Below are positions 42,534 through 51,386 of a stretch of 64,000 nucleotides of DNA, one piece after another. The stretch is taken from positions 1 to 64,000 of the forward strand of contig JADGDL010000006.1 of the NCBI GenBank assembly GCA_016744875.1, given 5' to 3'. The DNA is from Sulfurovum sp. GTDB lineage: Bacteria > Campylobacterota > Campylobacteria > Campylobacterales > Sulfurovaceae. Below the pieces are notes generated by a model, which saw nothing but the letters and a program-made list of their open reading frames with translations, was not told the origin of the DNA and did no database searches. Position 1 is the first letter of the stretch. Each line of letters starts with the position of its first letter. The position numbers and the translations under genes are program-made.

Positions 42534-43403
42534 TTACCATTGGTGCCAACCACCCTGCTCTACATATTCACTTTTACTCAGTGTGATCATACCGTTTTTA
42601 TCTATTTTAAAATAGTGTTCTTTCGCATCACTGAAATCTTCTGTCTTGTCTCCCTGCACTACAGAAAAAGGTGCAGAAGATGTTGCAACAAGCCAGCCAT
42701 TTTCACTTATATCCAAAGCATACGCATTGTCAATAGAAAAATGTTTTCTCTCTTTAGTGTCAACATTGACCAATCCAAACCACAATTTGTTCACAGGAAT
42801 GATCGATATGGTTTGTAAAGCATTGACAACTTCTGTTTCACTGCTTTCTTCTACAAGACTTGATACTAAAGCAGAAACATTTTGAGAATTTGTTTCTTCT
42901 TTCTCTTGTTTCTCAACAGTCATCTCTTCCGTATCTTCCACAGTTACATTTACAATACTCAACTCTGCAGCGGTATCATCAGAATTATCTTCTTTAGTGT
43001 TTACAAACTTTTCAATGGTTTCTTCATCAATAAAAGGGATAAGTCCACTAAGGTTCTTTTTGTCAAACTGTGTTAAAAAATACCATGACGCATAGACAAG
43101 AAGTCCAAAAACCACAATGATAAGCAGTTTTGATTTTCCTTTTTTCTCTTCATCAATAAAGCGTCTAGTAGTGTATGTGTTCTCTGCTCTATTAGAACTA
43201 TAATACTCTAAGGCCTCTTCTCTCAAGTTGCTGAGATCTGCATGATATTCACGTTCAATAATAGCTATAAATCCAAGTGCTTTGGTTTTTTGTAAACTGT
43301 CGAACTTACTGCTAAAAAGAGATTCCAGATTTTCTTCTAATATCTTGGTCTTTTGACTGATCGTTTTAACACTGTTCTCTTCAAGTATTTCATTTAACTG
43401 CAT
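42534..43403 (-). CDS. bitopic membrane protein, RodZ-like layout
   Basis: A 289-residue protein. A helical cytoplasmic N-terminus (1-90, FLSSKFDSLQKTKALGFIAIIEREYHADLS-like helices) leads to one membrane helix (92-110). An acidic linker rich in E and T (about 130-195) and a small beta-rich periplasmic domain (about 205-289) follow. This layout resembles RodZ, but no MreB-binding motif is clear. The gene overlaps rlmB by 14 bases and matches C. jejuni Cj0152c by position. Function unknown. Confidence 0.75.
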   Translation of the reverse strand: MQLNEILEENSVKTISQKTKILEENLESLFSSKFDSLQKTKALGFIAIIEREYHADLSNLREEALEYYSSNRAENTYTTRRFIDEEKKGKSKLLIIVVFGLLVYASWYFLTQFDKKNLSGLIPFIDEETIEKFVNTKEDNSDDTAAELSIVNVTVEDTEEMTVEKQEKEETNSQNVSALVSSLVEESSETEVVNALQTISIIPVNKLWFGLVNVDTKERKHFSIDNAYALDISENGWLVATSSAPFSVVQGDKTEDFSDAKEHYFKIDKNGMITLSKSEYVEQGGWHQW

Positions 43404-44091
43404 AACCCATCCTGTGTATTAAAATCGCTGCTGCTGCACTCACATTGAGTGAATCAAAAGCATGCTTCATCTCTATGGAGACCATTGTGTTTATTTTGGC
43501 TGAAACTTTTTTGGAAAGACCTTTGCCTTCACTTCCAAGTACAAGAACTCTCTTGGATGCAAATGTCACTTCCTGCACATTTTCACCCTCCATCGACGCA
43601 CCATAAATGCTAAAACCTAACTGCCCTAGCTCGTTAAAGTTATCCAAAATATTTGGTGTGATCATCAAAGGCATGTCAAGAAGTGCACCTGAACTGCTTC
43701 TGGTAATCGCAGCCATATTAAGCTGTCGTACACCAGAAACAATAATGGCATCTACACCCAGGGCATAAGCAGAACGTACAACTGCTCCTATATTTCCCAC
43801 ATCTGTCAAGCCATCGAGTACAACTATAAAATCATTTTTCTTGATTTTAGAAAATGTTGTCTCCTCGAACTCTTCCATCTCTACAAGTAAGCCTTGGTGA
43901 TTCCCACCTTTAGACATGGACTGCGCCCATTTCTCTTCTAAGAACTTTATCTTGTCATGGTACTTGTTAAAAAGTTCTTTGGGTAAAGCCCCTTTAGAAT
44001 TCGCACCTTTTTGAGCTACATAAACCGTTTTTATCTTTTTTTCGTGATGCTCTAAGGCGTGCAAACACACTTGTTTTCCATATATAATCAT
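43390..44091 (-). CDS. rlmB: 23S rRNA 2'-O-methyltransferase (TrmH/RlmB type)
   Basis: A 233-residue SPOUT methyltransferase. The knot motifs are visible: VLDGLTDVGNIGAVVRSAYALG, VLGSEGKGLSKKV and SLNVSAAAAILIHRM. It methylates a 2'-OH in ribosomal RNA; G2251 of 23S RNA is the RlmB target. TrmH on tRNA is a possible alternative. Its position follows Cj0153c. It overlaps the downstream membrane-protein gene. Confidence 0.88.
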   Translation of the reverse strand: MIIYGKQVCLHALEHHEKKIKTVYVAQKGANSKGALPKELFNKYHDKIKFLEEKWAQSMSKGGNHQGLLVEMEEFEETTFSKIKKNDFIVVLDGLTDVGNIGAVVRSAYALGVDAIIVSGVRQLNMAAITRSSSGALLDMPLMITPNILDNFNELGQLGFSIYGASMEGENVQEVTFASKRVLVLGSEGKGLSKKVSAKINTMVSIEMKHAFDSLNVSAAAAILIHRMGYAVK

Positions 44092-44132
44092 AAAGAAGAT
44101 TTTATCTAACTTTTGCTTTTAAGGTGTTAAGC

Positions 44133-44942
44133 CTAGCCTATGAGTTCGTTATACCACTCCTTGACACTCTTGTCGCTCAACTGTGCGAGAAGTTTTGCTT
44201 TAGGTTTAGGAGGAAGATCCAAGCTTAGCACTTCAGTAAAACTGAGAGATTTTTCTACAGTTTTTTGAGCAGATATAACCACTACCCATTCACCACGAAT
44301 AGTAAGCTCTTTAAACTGTTCCTTCAGTGAATCAGCCGTACCTCTATAGTAATTTTGGTACTTTTTACTGATCTCTTTTGCTAAGAAAAGCTCTCTGTTT
44401 GCATCCAAAGAAGCCACTTCATCCAATAGCTTTTCCAAACGATGGGGAGACTCGTAAAGTACAGTATTGTACCCATTGCTCATCGCTTCACTCAGTGCGG
44501 AAGATCTCTCTTTTCCCTTGTGTGGTAAAAATGCATAAAAAAGAAATTTTCCTTCTTCAAAACCGGATGCTGCGTATGCAGTAGTCACTGCTGATGCACC
44601 TGGTAACACATCATATTTGATGGCATGTTCCTGTGCATACGCAACCAGAAGTTGTCCTGGATCTGAGATAACAGGCATTCCTGCATCACTGACATACACC
44701 ACTTCTTTGTCGGCTAAAACAGTGCCAAATTTATCGAGTCTCTCTTGCCCGTTATGTTCATTGAATGAATAAAATTCTGCATCAGGATACGCCATATCAA
44801 ACCGCTCTTCAAGCAACTTTAAAAGCCGTTTGGTCTGACGTGTATCTTCACATAAAAAAAGTGTAGCCTTTTCAAAGGTTCTCATAGCACGAATAGTAAT
44901 ATCTTGGGGGTTTCCTATAGGAGTTGGAACGAAAGTGATCAT
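44133..44942 (-). CDS. rsmI: 16S rRNA 2'-O-methyltransferase (C1402)
   Basis: A 269-residue enzyme of the tetrapyrrole-methylase fold. It opens with FVPTPIGNPQDITIRAMRTFEKA, then CEDTRQTKRLL, SDAGMPVISDPGQLLV and YESPHRLEKLLDE. It methylates the ribose of C1402 in 16S RNA. It lies between rpmE and rlmB as in Campylobacter (Cj0154c). Confidence 0.96.
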   Translation of the reverse strand: MITFVPTPIGNPQDITIRAMRTFEKATLFLCEDTRQTKRLLKLLEERFDMAYPDAEFYSFNEHNGQERLDKFGTVLADKEVVYVSDAGMPVISDPGQLLVAYAQEHAIKYDVLPGASAVTTAYAASGFEEGKFLFYAFLPHKGKERSSALSEAMSNGYNTVLYESPHRLEKLLDEVASLDANRELFLAKEISKKYQNYYRGTADSLKEQFKELTIRGEWVVVISAQKTVEKSLSFTEVLSLDLPPKPKAKLLAQLSDKSVKEWYNELIG

Positions 44943-44973
44943 TAGGTTAGCCTTTATGACTAATGTGTATAAA

Positions 44974-44996
44974 TTACAGGAGAAGCACTCCTGTAA
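44974..44996 (-). terminator. rpmE terminator
   Basis: TTACAGGAG (44974-44982) and CTCCTGTAA (44988-44996), a perfect 9-bp hairpin, six bases beyond the rpmE stop on the minus strand, followed by TTTATAC. Confidence 0.65.
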
Positions 44997-45002
44997 AACC
45001 TG

Positions 45003-45200
45003 TTAAAGGTTGAATTTTTTCTTAAATTTATCTACTCTACCAGCAGCATCAAGAATTTTCTCAGAACCTGTAAAGAATGGGTGACATTCATTACAAATAT
45101 CGATACTCATTGCTTCTCTGTCTGATTTGATCTCAAACTTGTTTCCACAAGCACAAGATACAGCACACGCTTTGTAATCTGGGTGTATTTCTTTTCTCAT
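45003..45200 (-). CDS. rpmE: ribosomal protein bL31
   Basis: A 65-residue ribosomal protein. It is the zinc-binding form: CACGNKFEIKS plus CNECHPFFTG supply four cysteines. It sits in the large subunit. The zinc form fits growth with ample zinc; no cysteine-free paralogue is in the window. The ribosome binding site is AGGAA. Counterpart of Cj0155c by order. Confidence 0.98.
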   Translation of the reverse strand: MRKEIHPDYKACAVSCACGNKFEIKSDREAMSIDICNECHPFFTGSEKILDAAGRVDKFKKKFNL

Positions 45201-45262
45201 TGTATTTCCTAAAAAGTTATTTTGTGACAGATAACTAATCTGCTCTAATCATAGTGACTCTT

Positions 45263-45280
45263 CCTTTTAATAATAAAAGG
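45263..45280. terminator. weak hairpin between rsmE and rpmE
   Basis: CCTTTTA (45263-45269) and TAAAAGG (45274-45280) with a 4-nt loop. All weak pairs except the ends. It could terminate rsmE or form part of the rpmE leader. Confidence 0.35.
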
Positions 45281-45344
45281 GTTATTGCAACGCTCTTTGG
45301 CGAGACAATATAGGGCGAAATTATAGCTAAAATTATTTAAAATA

Positions 45345-46013
45345 CTATAAAAGTATTTTGGAAGCCACAGCACACACTGCACTTTCTGACTTCAAAACCA
45401 AAGGCGTATCGAATCCAACGATGTTCCCTGCATTAAACAATGCCACTTCCTCTTCATGAAATCCACCCTCACATCCTATCACGATCGTCTCTACTTTTGT
45501 AGATGAAATAAAATTATTTTCAGAAAAATTCAACATTTTTGTATTGGGGTTGTCTTCTAAAAATGATGCCAGGTTTTCAGCGGTTTCTAACTTCATCATC
45601 TGTGATCTTCCAGACTGTTGTGAAGAGTTTAAGAGTATTTTTTCTAGGCGTTTGAAGTCCAATGTGAAACTTTTTTGCGAACGTTTACAGTAAAAGAAAG
45701 TAATTTTATCTACACCCATTTCATTAAGTGTTGGCAATACTTTTTCAACACTTTTAGGGTCAATGATGCACCAACCTATATGCAGTGAATGTTTGGCTTT
45801 AATATCAAGAGATATACTCTCTTTAAGTTCAAGTATGACAGAACGTTTGTCTAAGTGGGTAATGAGATAACGATGGAGCAGTCCATCTTCAAGATTACGC
45901 AGATATAGAGTATCTTCTACTTTATGTCTACGTACTTTAAATATATAACGGTGATCATCTCCAACTAAAGTGAACTGAGATGTCCCTGCCTGTTCATGAT
46001 AAAGATATAGCAT
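45345..46013 (-). CDS. rsmE: 16S rRNA m3U1498 methyltransferase
   Basis: A 222-residue SPOUT enzyme. It has the N-terminal PUA-like part (YIFKVRRHKVEDTLYLRN), the KVEKVLPTLNEMGVDKITFFYC-like region, VIGCEGGFHEEEV and a final VLKSESAVCAVASKILL. It methylates N3 of U1498 in 16S RNA. It follows the small membrane protein gene at 46022 and precedes rpmE, as Cj0156c. Confidence 0.93.
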   Translation of the reverse strand: MLYLYHEQAGTSQFTLVGDDHRYIFKVRRHKVEDTLYLRNLEDGLLHRYLITHLDKRSVILELKESISLDIKAKHSLHIGWCIIDPKSVEKVLPTLNEMGVDKITFFYCKRSQKSFTLDFKRLEKILLNSSQQSGRSQMMKLETAENLASFLEDNPNTKMLNFSENNFISSTKVETIVIGCEGGFHEEEVALFNAGNIVGFDTPLVLKSESAVCAVASKILL

Positions 46014-46021
46014 CTATAATC

Positions 46022-46447
46022 CTATATTGATATAACGCCTTTAGCATTTAGTACCATGAGCACTATCATGATAACAACCAATAAAATATGTACCATAGAG
46101 ATTTTATAAAATGCACCCTTAAGCAAGGAATGTGTTTCAGGATTATCTGTATTAGCCATTTTTATCACTTTGTATTTCTTGATCTCAATATACATCATTA
46201 CTGCCCACAAGGCGACCATAATATAGATACTCACTGTCATAGGAAGATCAGCCATGAACATTGCAACGACCCCTACAAAAGCAATCATCGTGGTGATCCC
46301 CTGAAATGTGAACGTATAGATAAGACTTGCTTTTTTAAATCCCAATGGATTTTTTGCAGTCAACATAGGGATAAGAAGACCTCCCACCAAAAAGCCTAAC
46401 AAAACTTTCACTAAAAGACTATGTGAAGATAAAATTGTTTCTAACAT
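46022..46447 (-). CDS. four-helix integral membrane protein
   Basis: A 141-residue protein with four membrane segments (about 12-33, 44-68, 73-90, 115-137) and a basic loop KKYKVIKM between the third and fourth. No cysteine or heme motif. By order it matches C. jejuni Cj0157c, an integral membrane protein of unknown function. It starts the leftward series with rsmE and rpmE. Its upstream region is shared with the divergent moeA. Confidence 0.8.
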   Translation of the reverse strand: MLETILSSHSLLVKVLLGFLVGGLLIPMLTAKNPLGFKKASLIYTFTFQGITTMIAFVGVVAMFMADLPMTVSIYIMVALWAVMMYIEIKKYKVIKMANTDNPETHSLLKGAFYKISMVHILLVVIMIVLMVLNAKGVISI

Positions 46448-46522
46448 ATAAATTCCTTTATTTTTAAATTGGATTATACCCTAATTCGTTATAATCTTTT
46501 AACACTATTTTAAAGGTCAATC

Positions 46523-47740
46523 ATGGCTAGTTCGATTACTGAAGCATTAGATATTATAGACTTAAATATTACTCCGCTTGATGCGGAGATCATTCCTATT
46601 GAAATGGCTGTAGACCGTGTTGTTACAGAAGATTACATTGCCTCTTTTCATCTTCCAAGATTTAATAATTCAGCTATGGATGGTTATGCCGTCAAAGTTT
46701 CAGATGCTTCTTTGGAAGTACATTGTTCAGAGGTTATCTATGCTGGTGACAATCCACAAATGAGGCTTGAAAAAGGTAAGGCGATAAAGATCATGACGGG
46801 GGCACCTATACCTGAAGGATGTGATGCCATTGTTCCCATAGAAAATGTGACTGTAAATGATGACCTTATCACCCTTCCTTCAGACATTCAACAAGATGGT
46901 TTTATACGCATGGCAGGTGAAGATATCATGAAAGATGCGATATTCCTTTGTAAAGGTGATGTTATCAATGCATATACCATTGCATCGCTTGCTTCTCAGG
47001 GTATTACACATGTCACTGTGACAAGAGTCATAAAAGTAGCCATTTTTGGTACTGGAGATGAACTGCGGCCCCATTTTGAAAAGATAGAAGCACACCAACT
47101 CTACAATTCTAATTCACCTATGTTTCTGACACGTGCTCAGTCTTTGGGGTGTGATGCAAGATTTATTCGCTCTTCCGTAGATACACTTGAGGCACTTCAA
47201 AGTTCTATATCAGCTACACTTGATGCAGATATTATCATAACTTCAGGTGGTGTAAGTGTAGGCGATAAAGATTTTACAAAAGAAGCCTTTACAAATCTTG
47301 GTATGGAAGTACTCATAGACAAGATCGACATTAAACCTGGGCGCCCTACTATAGTGGGAAAGATAGGCAAGACCATTGTGGTCAATCTACCGGGAAACCC
47401 ACTTGCTTCTATGGTGAACTACGAACTCTTTGTACGTGCAGTCATACGTAAAATGTCTGGCCGTGCAGATGTCTACCATGCTACAGTAAAAACAAAAATG
47501 AAAGAAGCGTATTCTGTAAGAGGTGGCAAACATGCTGTGATACTTGGAAGATTTAACGGGGAATATTTTGAAGCACTGAAGCCTCAAATGCCCGGGATGG
47601 TCTCACCGATGCAAAAAGCAGATGGATTCATTCTTATCACACCAGACGTCAAAACGCTTGCAAAAGGAAGTTTGGTCAATATGTTACCTATACGATGGGA
47701 ATGTTCCAGTGCTCAAAAAGTGGAGCTGTATTCAAACTAA
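46523..47740 (+). CDS. moeA: molybdopterin molybdenumtransferase
   Basis: A 405-residue MoeA. The family motifs are MDGYAVK, KIMTGAPIPEGCDAIVPIE, FGTGDELR, TSGGVSVGDKDFTKEAF and LPGNPLASMVNYELFV. It inserts molybdenum into adenylated molybdopterin in the cytoplasm. The cofactor is needed by NapA in this window. Its stop overlaps the end of the convergent queD by four bases. The ribosome binding site is AAAGG. Confidence 0.97.
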   Translation: MASSITEALDIIDLNITPLDAEIIPIEMAVDRVVTEDYIASFHLPRFNNSAMDGYAVKVSDASLEVHCSEVIYAGDNPQMRLEKGKAIKIMTGAPIPEGCDAIVPIENVTVNDDLITLPSDIQQDGFIRMAGEDIMKDAIFLCKGDVINAYTIASLASQGITHVTVTRVIKVAIFGTGDELRPHFEKIEAHQLYNSNSPMFLTRAQSLGCDARFIRSSVDTLEALQSSISATLDADIIITSGGVSVGDKDFTKEAFTNLGMEVLIDKIDIKPGRPTIVGKIGKTIVVNLPGNPLASMVNYELFVRAVIRKMSGRADVYHATVKTKMKEAYSVRGGKHAVILGRFNGEYFEALKPQMPGMVSPMQKADGFILITPDVKTLAKGSLVNMLPIRWECSSAQKVELYSN

Positions 47741-48318
47741 ACTTTTGTTGGGTTCTCCAAAGGCGTGCCTTTTAAAAGTTTTTCCCATAACGCACTATCA
47801 CTCCACTCAGATTGAACCTGTTTGGAAAAGTGTATCTCTCCTAGATCTATCTTGCCCATAAGTTCACTATGTGCATCTTCTTTAAATCCCTGTGCATACC
47901 CTGTCTCTGTTTCATGTACGATGATACTGTGAAGTTTTACTTCTCTCTCACCATTTTTCATCACCGTACACTCCAGGACTCGCTCCACCATAAGATAGAT
48001 CACACGGGAAAACTGCTCAGCAGAGGGAGATACAGGTAGCTCTACCCATCTGTTACTATGTTTTTTCATGGCATTGATATACTCACTGTCATCTTTTGAC
48101 CACAGTGTAATAGCATGATCAAAAGAGTCTATCAGCTCTTTGATGTATCGTTTGGTCAATCCAAAATCATACACCATCTGTCCGTCATCCAAATAATTAG
48201 ACTCTAAAAGTACTTCGATCTTATAGGAGTGTCCATGAATGTTTTCAGAACAACGCTGTGTTGTACAATCACGGACAATATGTGCATTTTCAAATTTAAA
48301 AAGTTTGCGTATTAACAT
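47737..48318 (-). CDS. queD: 6-carboxy-tetrahydropterin synthase (QueD)
   Basis: A 193-residue protein longer than the common ~120-residue QueD. Zinc histidines are in KFENAHIVR and NIHGHSYKIEV, the catalytic cysteine in TQRCSENIHGH and the DHAITLW segment supplies another active-site residue. It converts 7,8-dihydroneopterin triphosphate to carboxy-tetrahydropterin for queuosine. The extra ~60 C-terminal residues are typical of epsilon members (Cj0159c). queE is upstream with a structured gap. Confidence 0.92.
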   Translation of the reverse strand: MLIRKLFKFENAHIVRDCTTQRCSENIHGHSYKIEVLLESNYLDDGQMVYDFGLTKRYIKELIDSFDHAITLWSKDDSEYINAMKKHSNRWVELPVSPSAEQFSRVIYLMVERVLECTVMKNGEREVKLHSIIVHETETGYAQGFKEDAHSELMGKIDLGEIHFSKQVQSEWSDSALWEKLLKGTPLENPTKV

Positions 48319-48379
48319 CTGTTACCTCAATTAGGAGTATATTAATCTGATTCTAACAAAGATTATTGAAAGTGAGGTT

Positions 48380-48443
48380 AGACTGCACTCAAGGCTCATG
48401 AAAGTGATATACGCTGAGTAATATATTGTCTTGAATGCAGTCT
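48380..48443. repeat. 14-bp imperfect inverted repeat between queE and queD
   Basis: 48380-48393 and 48430-48443 pair with one mismatch, spaced by 36 nt. The right arm overlaps the queE stop codon. It could act as an RNA stem in the queE-queD transcript or a transcription end for queE. Confidence 0.5.
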
Positions 48444-49200
48444 ATACACCCTGTGTTGTATCAAAAACGCGGATATGAAGTCTGTCACTATAATAGAAAT
48501 TATGTTTCATACAAAACTCAAAGACAGCCTTGTCATTTTTCCAGATGGTATCTCTACTCTCCCCTACAGGCATGCAGTAAACATCCAATTTTGGCAATAT
48601 CTTTTTTATGTCATTGATTTCATCTATGGCTGTTGTTTGCACTAGGTCAGCATCTATGGTGAACTTCAAAAATGCTTCTTTTGCGTGCATCTGAACATTT
48701 TTAAGTGCTCCCAAAACAATCCGTTTTTGCGCAGATTCACCAGAATTTGCCAGCTTTAAAGAGAGTGCAAAGATACAGTCTTTATAGGCAGGGTATGTGT
48801 CAAAATCTATCTCTATGGTACCATTGGTCTCAAAGGTAACCTGAATACCCTCTGAAACCAACCAAGCTACCACTGTATAAAAGGTATGATCCGTATGATA
48901 CATCAACGGTTCACCGCCTGTGATGACCATATGTGGCTTATAACCTATTTTATCAAACTCATTTTTGAGTGTATCAATGAGTGTTTGGGCATCCTCTATT
49001 TTGATCCATGACTTTGCATAGCTGCTATCAACCGCAAAGTAAGTATCACATCCTAAACGTATTTCACCATCTACTTCATATTCTGCACCAAATCCCGGGC
49101 AGTTCAAGTTACATCCACCAGTACGTAAAAAATAAGAAGGAACACCTGCATACTTCCCTTCACCTTGAATAGAAAAGAATTGTTCAGTTAGGTAAAACAT
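48442..49200 (-). CDS. queE: 7-carboxy-7-deazaguanine synthase (QueE), unusual cluster motif
   Basis: A 252-residue radical SAM enzyme of queuosine synthesis. It opens FFSIQGEGKYAGVPSYFLR and has MVITGGEPLMY. Its candidate cluster cysteines are C30, C34 and C51, that is C-x3-C-x16-C, since the third cysteine of CxxxCxxC is replaced by phenylalanine and C51 stands in LGCDTYF. Related spacing, from memory, occurs in Campylobacter (Cj0160c). It overlaps moaA by one base. Confidence 0.9.
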   Translation of the reverse strand: MFYLTEQFFSIQGEGKYAGVPSYFLRTGGCNLNCPGFGAEYEVDGEIRLGCDTYFAVDSSYAKSWIKIEDAQTLIDTLKNEFDKIGYKPHMVITGGEPLMYHTDHTFYTVVAWLVSEGIQVTFETNGTIEIDFDTYPAYKDCIFALSLKLANSGESAQKRIVLGALKNVQMHAKEAFLKFTIDADLVQTTAIDEINDIKKILPKLDVYCMPVGESRDTIWKNDKAVFEFCMKHNFYYSDRLHIRVFDTTQGV

Positions 49201-50177
49201 CAGCCACCGGTCTCATAAAATGCACGCTTGGAGATCTCTCTGTCTTCAAGTTCTTCTTCACTCCAACGGTTTTCTTTTGGTTTATCTTTAAGTACCTCTG
49301 CCAACACTTGTGCAGCAGCTGCTACATCACCTTTTTTCACTGCTTCTGCGATACTCAAGGCTTCATCAAAATAAAGACAAGGAATGAGATTTCCTTCAGC
49401 CGTAAGCCGGATACGGTTACAGTTTTCACAGAAATCATGTTTATGCGGGTCAATAAGTCCAAACTCATATCCTGTTTCTTGTATGAGATAATTAAATGAT
49501 GGACTTGCACCCTCACGGCCTAAGGCCTTGATGGTATATTTCTCTTTTACTTTCTCAAGTATCTCTCTACCGTGCATACCTTTAAGTGCCTGATCTGCAT
49601 GCGCATTTTCCATATATTCTATGAAACGTACTTTCATATCACGATCTCTACAGTACTCCATGATATCAAGAATTTCACCATCATTGATACCTTTGAGAGG
49701 TACCATGTTGATCTTCACCTTTAACCCTACTTCTAACGCTTTATCTATACCTTTGAGTACTTCTTTTAAAACATTTTTACCAGCTATTTTTCCAGCCACA
49801 TCTTCTTTAAGAGAATCTAGTGAAATGTTAAGACGTTTAAGTCCTGCATCTTTTAGTCTTTGTGCTGCTTTTGGAAGCAGATAACCATTGGTCGTCAAAG
49901 CAAGATCTAGACCAGACTTATAGTCATTGATCATCTTGATAAAATGGTCAAGATCCTCACGTAAAAGTGGTTCACCTCCCGTAATACGTATCTTTGTTAC
50001 ACCACCGTCTATCGCTACTTTAACAAATAAAAAGAGTTCTTCAAAAGAGAGTAAGTTCTCTTTAGGTACCCATGAAAAAGGTTTCTCAGGCATGCAGTAC
50101 TGACATCTGAAGTTACAACGTTCAGTGACTGATATACGTAAATAATTGACTGTACGTCCGTGACCATCTATAAGCAT
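49200..50177 (-). CDS. moaA: GTP 3',8-cyclase (molybdenum cofactor synthesis)
   Basis: A 325-residue radical SAM enzyme. The first cluster is C21, C25, C28 in CNFRCQYC. The second cluster lies in CENCNRIRLTAEGNLIPC. The protein ends in the conserved Gly-Gly of MoaA (FYETGG). It turns GTP into the precursor of pyranopterin. The ribosome binding site is GGAAA. An FNR-type box one base off consensus lies 67-80 bp upstream, fitting its link with NapA. Confidence 0.97.
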   Translation of the reverse strand: MLIDGHGRTVNYLRISVTERCNFRCQYCMPEKPFSWVPKENLLSFEELFLFVKVAIDGGVTKIRITGGEPLLREDLDHFIKMINDYKSGLDLALTTNGYLLPKAAQRLKDAGLKRLNISLDSLKEDVAGKIAGKNVLKEVLKGIDKALEVGLKVKINMVPLKGINDGEILDIMEYCRDRDMKVRFIEYMENAHADQALKGMHGREILEKVKEKYTIKALGREGASPSFNYLIQETGYEFGLIDPHKHDFCENCNRIRLTAEGNLIPCLYFDEALSIAEAVKKGDVAAAAQVLAEVLKDKPKENRWSEEELEDREISKRAFYETGG

Positions 50178-50243
50178 AGTTTTTCCATATTATAATTTAT
50201 TTAAATAATTTTCTTAGGTTATCCAAATGTAGATAAAAAAGGG

Positions 50244-50257
50244 ATGATGTATATCAA
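50244..50257 (-). promoter_or_regulatory. FNR-type box upstream of moaA
   Basis: On the minus strand TTGATATACATCAT, nine of ten fixed bases. Centre 50250.5. A -10 candidate TAACCT (50221-50216, minus) is centred 32 bp downstream, the same spacing and nearly the same hexamer as at napA. Confidence 0.55.
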
Positions 50258-50352
50258 AAAAGAGTAGATAATAATATTTGTGAAGTGATAGATTTGTGCA
50301 AGCAAGTTACTTACCTTCATAAAAGATATAAGCAACCAGTTGCGTGAGCCGT

Positions 50353-50396
50353 CTGCTGAAGACAGCTAAATGCTGAGGGCTTTGCCCTGAGCATTT
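50353..50396. terminator. two-hairpin element after petC
   Basis: A small hairpin GCTG-AAGA-CAGC (50355-50366) and a 13-bp hairpin with one mismatch (50368-50396, loop GGGC-TTT-GCCC). It lies two bases beyond the petC stop. It shares its architecture and loop with 30889-30937, in the same plus-strand orientation though the neighbouring gene is on the other strand. Confidence 0.6.
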
Positions 50397-50398
50397 AA

Positions 50399-51385
50399 TT
50401 AATGATGATCTCTCCACTGATGTTTTTTCCATAAGAATGCAAGTATCGAGAAGATAATAAAGAAACCAATGACCCATGGTCCAAGTGCTTCTCTAGCTTT
50501 TTTACTAGGATCTCCTGCTTCAGTAAGGTACTCTTTTACTTTCTCATACCCTTCATGATTCAGACCAACTCTAGGCATAGATGTACCAGGAAGTTGTCCC
50601 TGAGGATTCTCTATGAACGTTTCCATAAAGTGATCTGATCTTGCCCTGATGATCATAGAAAGATCTGGTGGTAGATTACCCATATATGCTTTGACCATAT
50701 TTTGTTCATCGATCACTTTGATCTTATGTGCAAGTGCATCTTTTTCATATTTAAACTTAGGTGTATCACCCAGTTGTGTCGTCTGTGTATAACGTACAGC
50801 ATGACATCTTACACAAGCTTCAGTAAACGCTTCTTTCGCTGTTACTTCTCCCGCTTTATGCTCAAGCATATAAGCCACAACATCCGCGATCTGCTGATTG
50901 TCAGAAACTGTATACTTGATAGAACCCATTGGGTGCATAGCTGTATCTGCATATTTATGATCTACATTTGATGCCATTGCCGGATCTTTAATAACTGCTA
51001 TAAGATAATTCTTATCATAAATGGCACCTGCATGATCAAGATTTGGTGGTATTACACCACCCATGTTGATGTTTGCACCATTGTGACAACCCATACAGTT
51101 AGCAAATACTGCTTCACCTGCGGCTGCATTTCCTGGCATTTTAGATACTGCTACTACATCTGACCAAAATGCTTTTTTCTTCGTTACAAGTGCAGCATCA
51201 CCTTTACGCTCTGCTTCTGCTATATCATCTGTACCATCATAAGTAAAGCCATGGCTTTCAATTTTAATTTCATTACCTTCAGCATCCACTTTCATGTGCA
51301 TAGCATGATGAGCATAAGGCTCAACCAAATAATATGTAAATAATGAAAAGAACGCAACGACTCCAAATATTTTTAATTCTCTCAT
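50399..51385 (-). CDS. petC: cytochrome c1 subunit (diheme) of bc1 complex
   Basis: A 328-residue membrane-anchored diheme cytochrome c. An N-terminal membrane helix (about 5-25), then CMGCH (97-101) and CVRCH (191-195), then a C-terminal membrane helix (about 305-322). Two hemes are the epsilon form of cytochrome c1. It takes electrons from the Rieske protein to small cytochromes that serve Nap, Nor or oxidases. Last gene of petA-petB-petC, one base after petB. Confidence 0.95.
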   Translation of the reverse strand: MRELKIFGVVAFFSLFTYYLVEPYAHHAMHMKVDAEGNEIKIESHGFTYDGTDDIAEAERKGDAALVTKKKAFWSDVVAVSKMPGNAAAGEAVFANCMGCHNGANINMGGVIPPNLDHAGAIYDKNYLIAVIKDPAMASNVDHKYADTAMHPMGSIKYTVSDNQQIADVVAYMLEHKAGEVTAKEAFTEACVRCHAVRYTQTTQLGDTPKFKYEKDALAHKIKVIDEQNMVKAYMGNLPPDLSMIIRARSDHFMETFIENPQGQLPGTSMPRVGLNHEGYEKVKEYLTEAGDPSKKAREALGPWVIGFFIIFSILAFLWKKHQWRDHH

Positions 51386-51386
51386 C

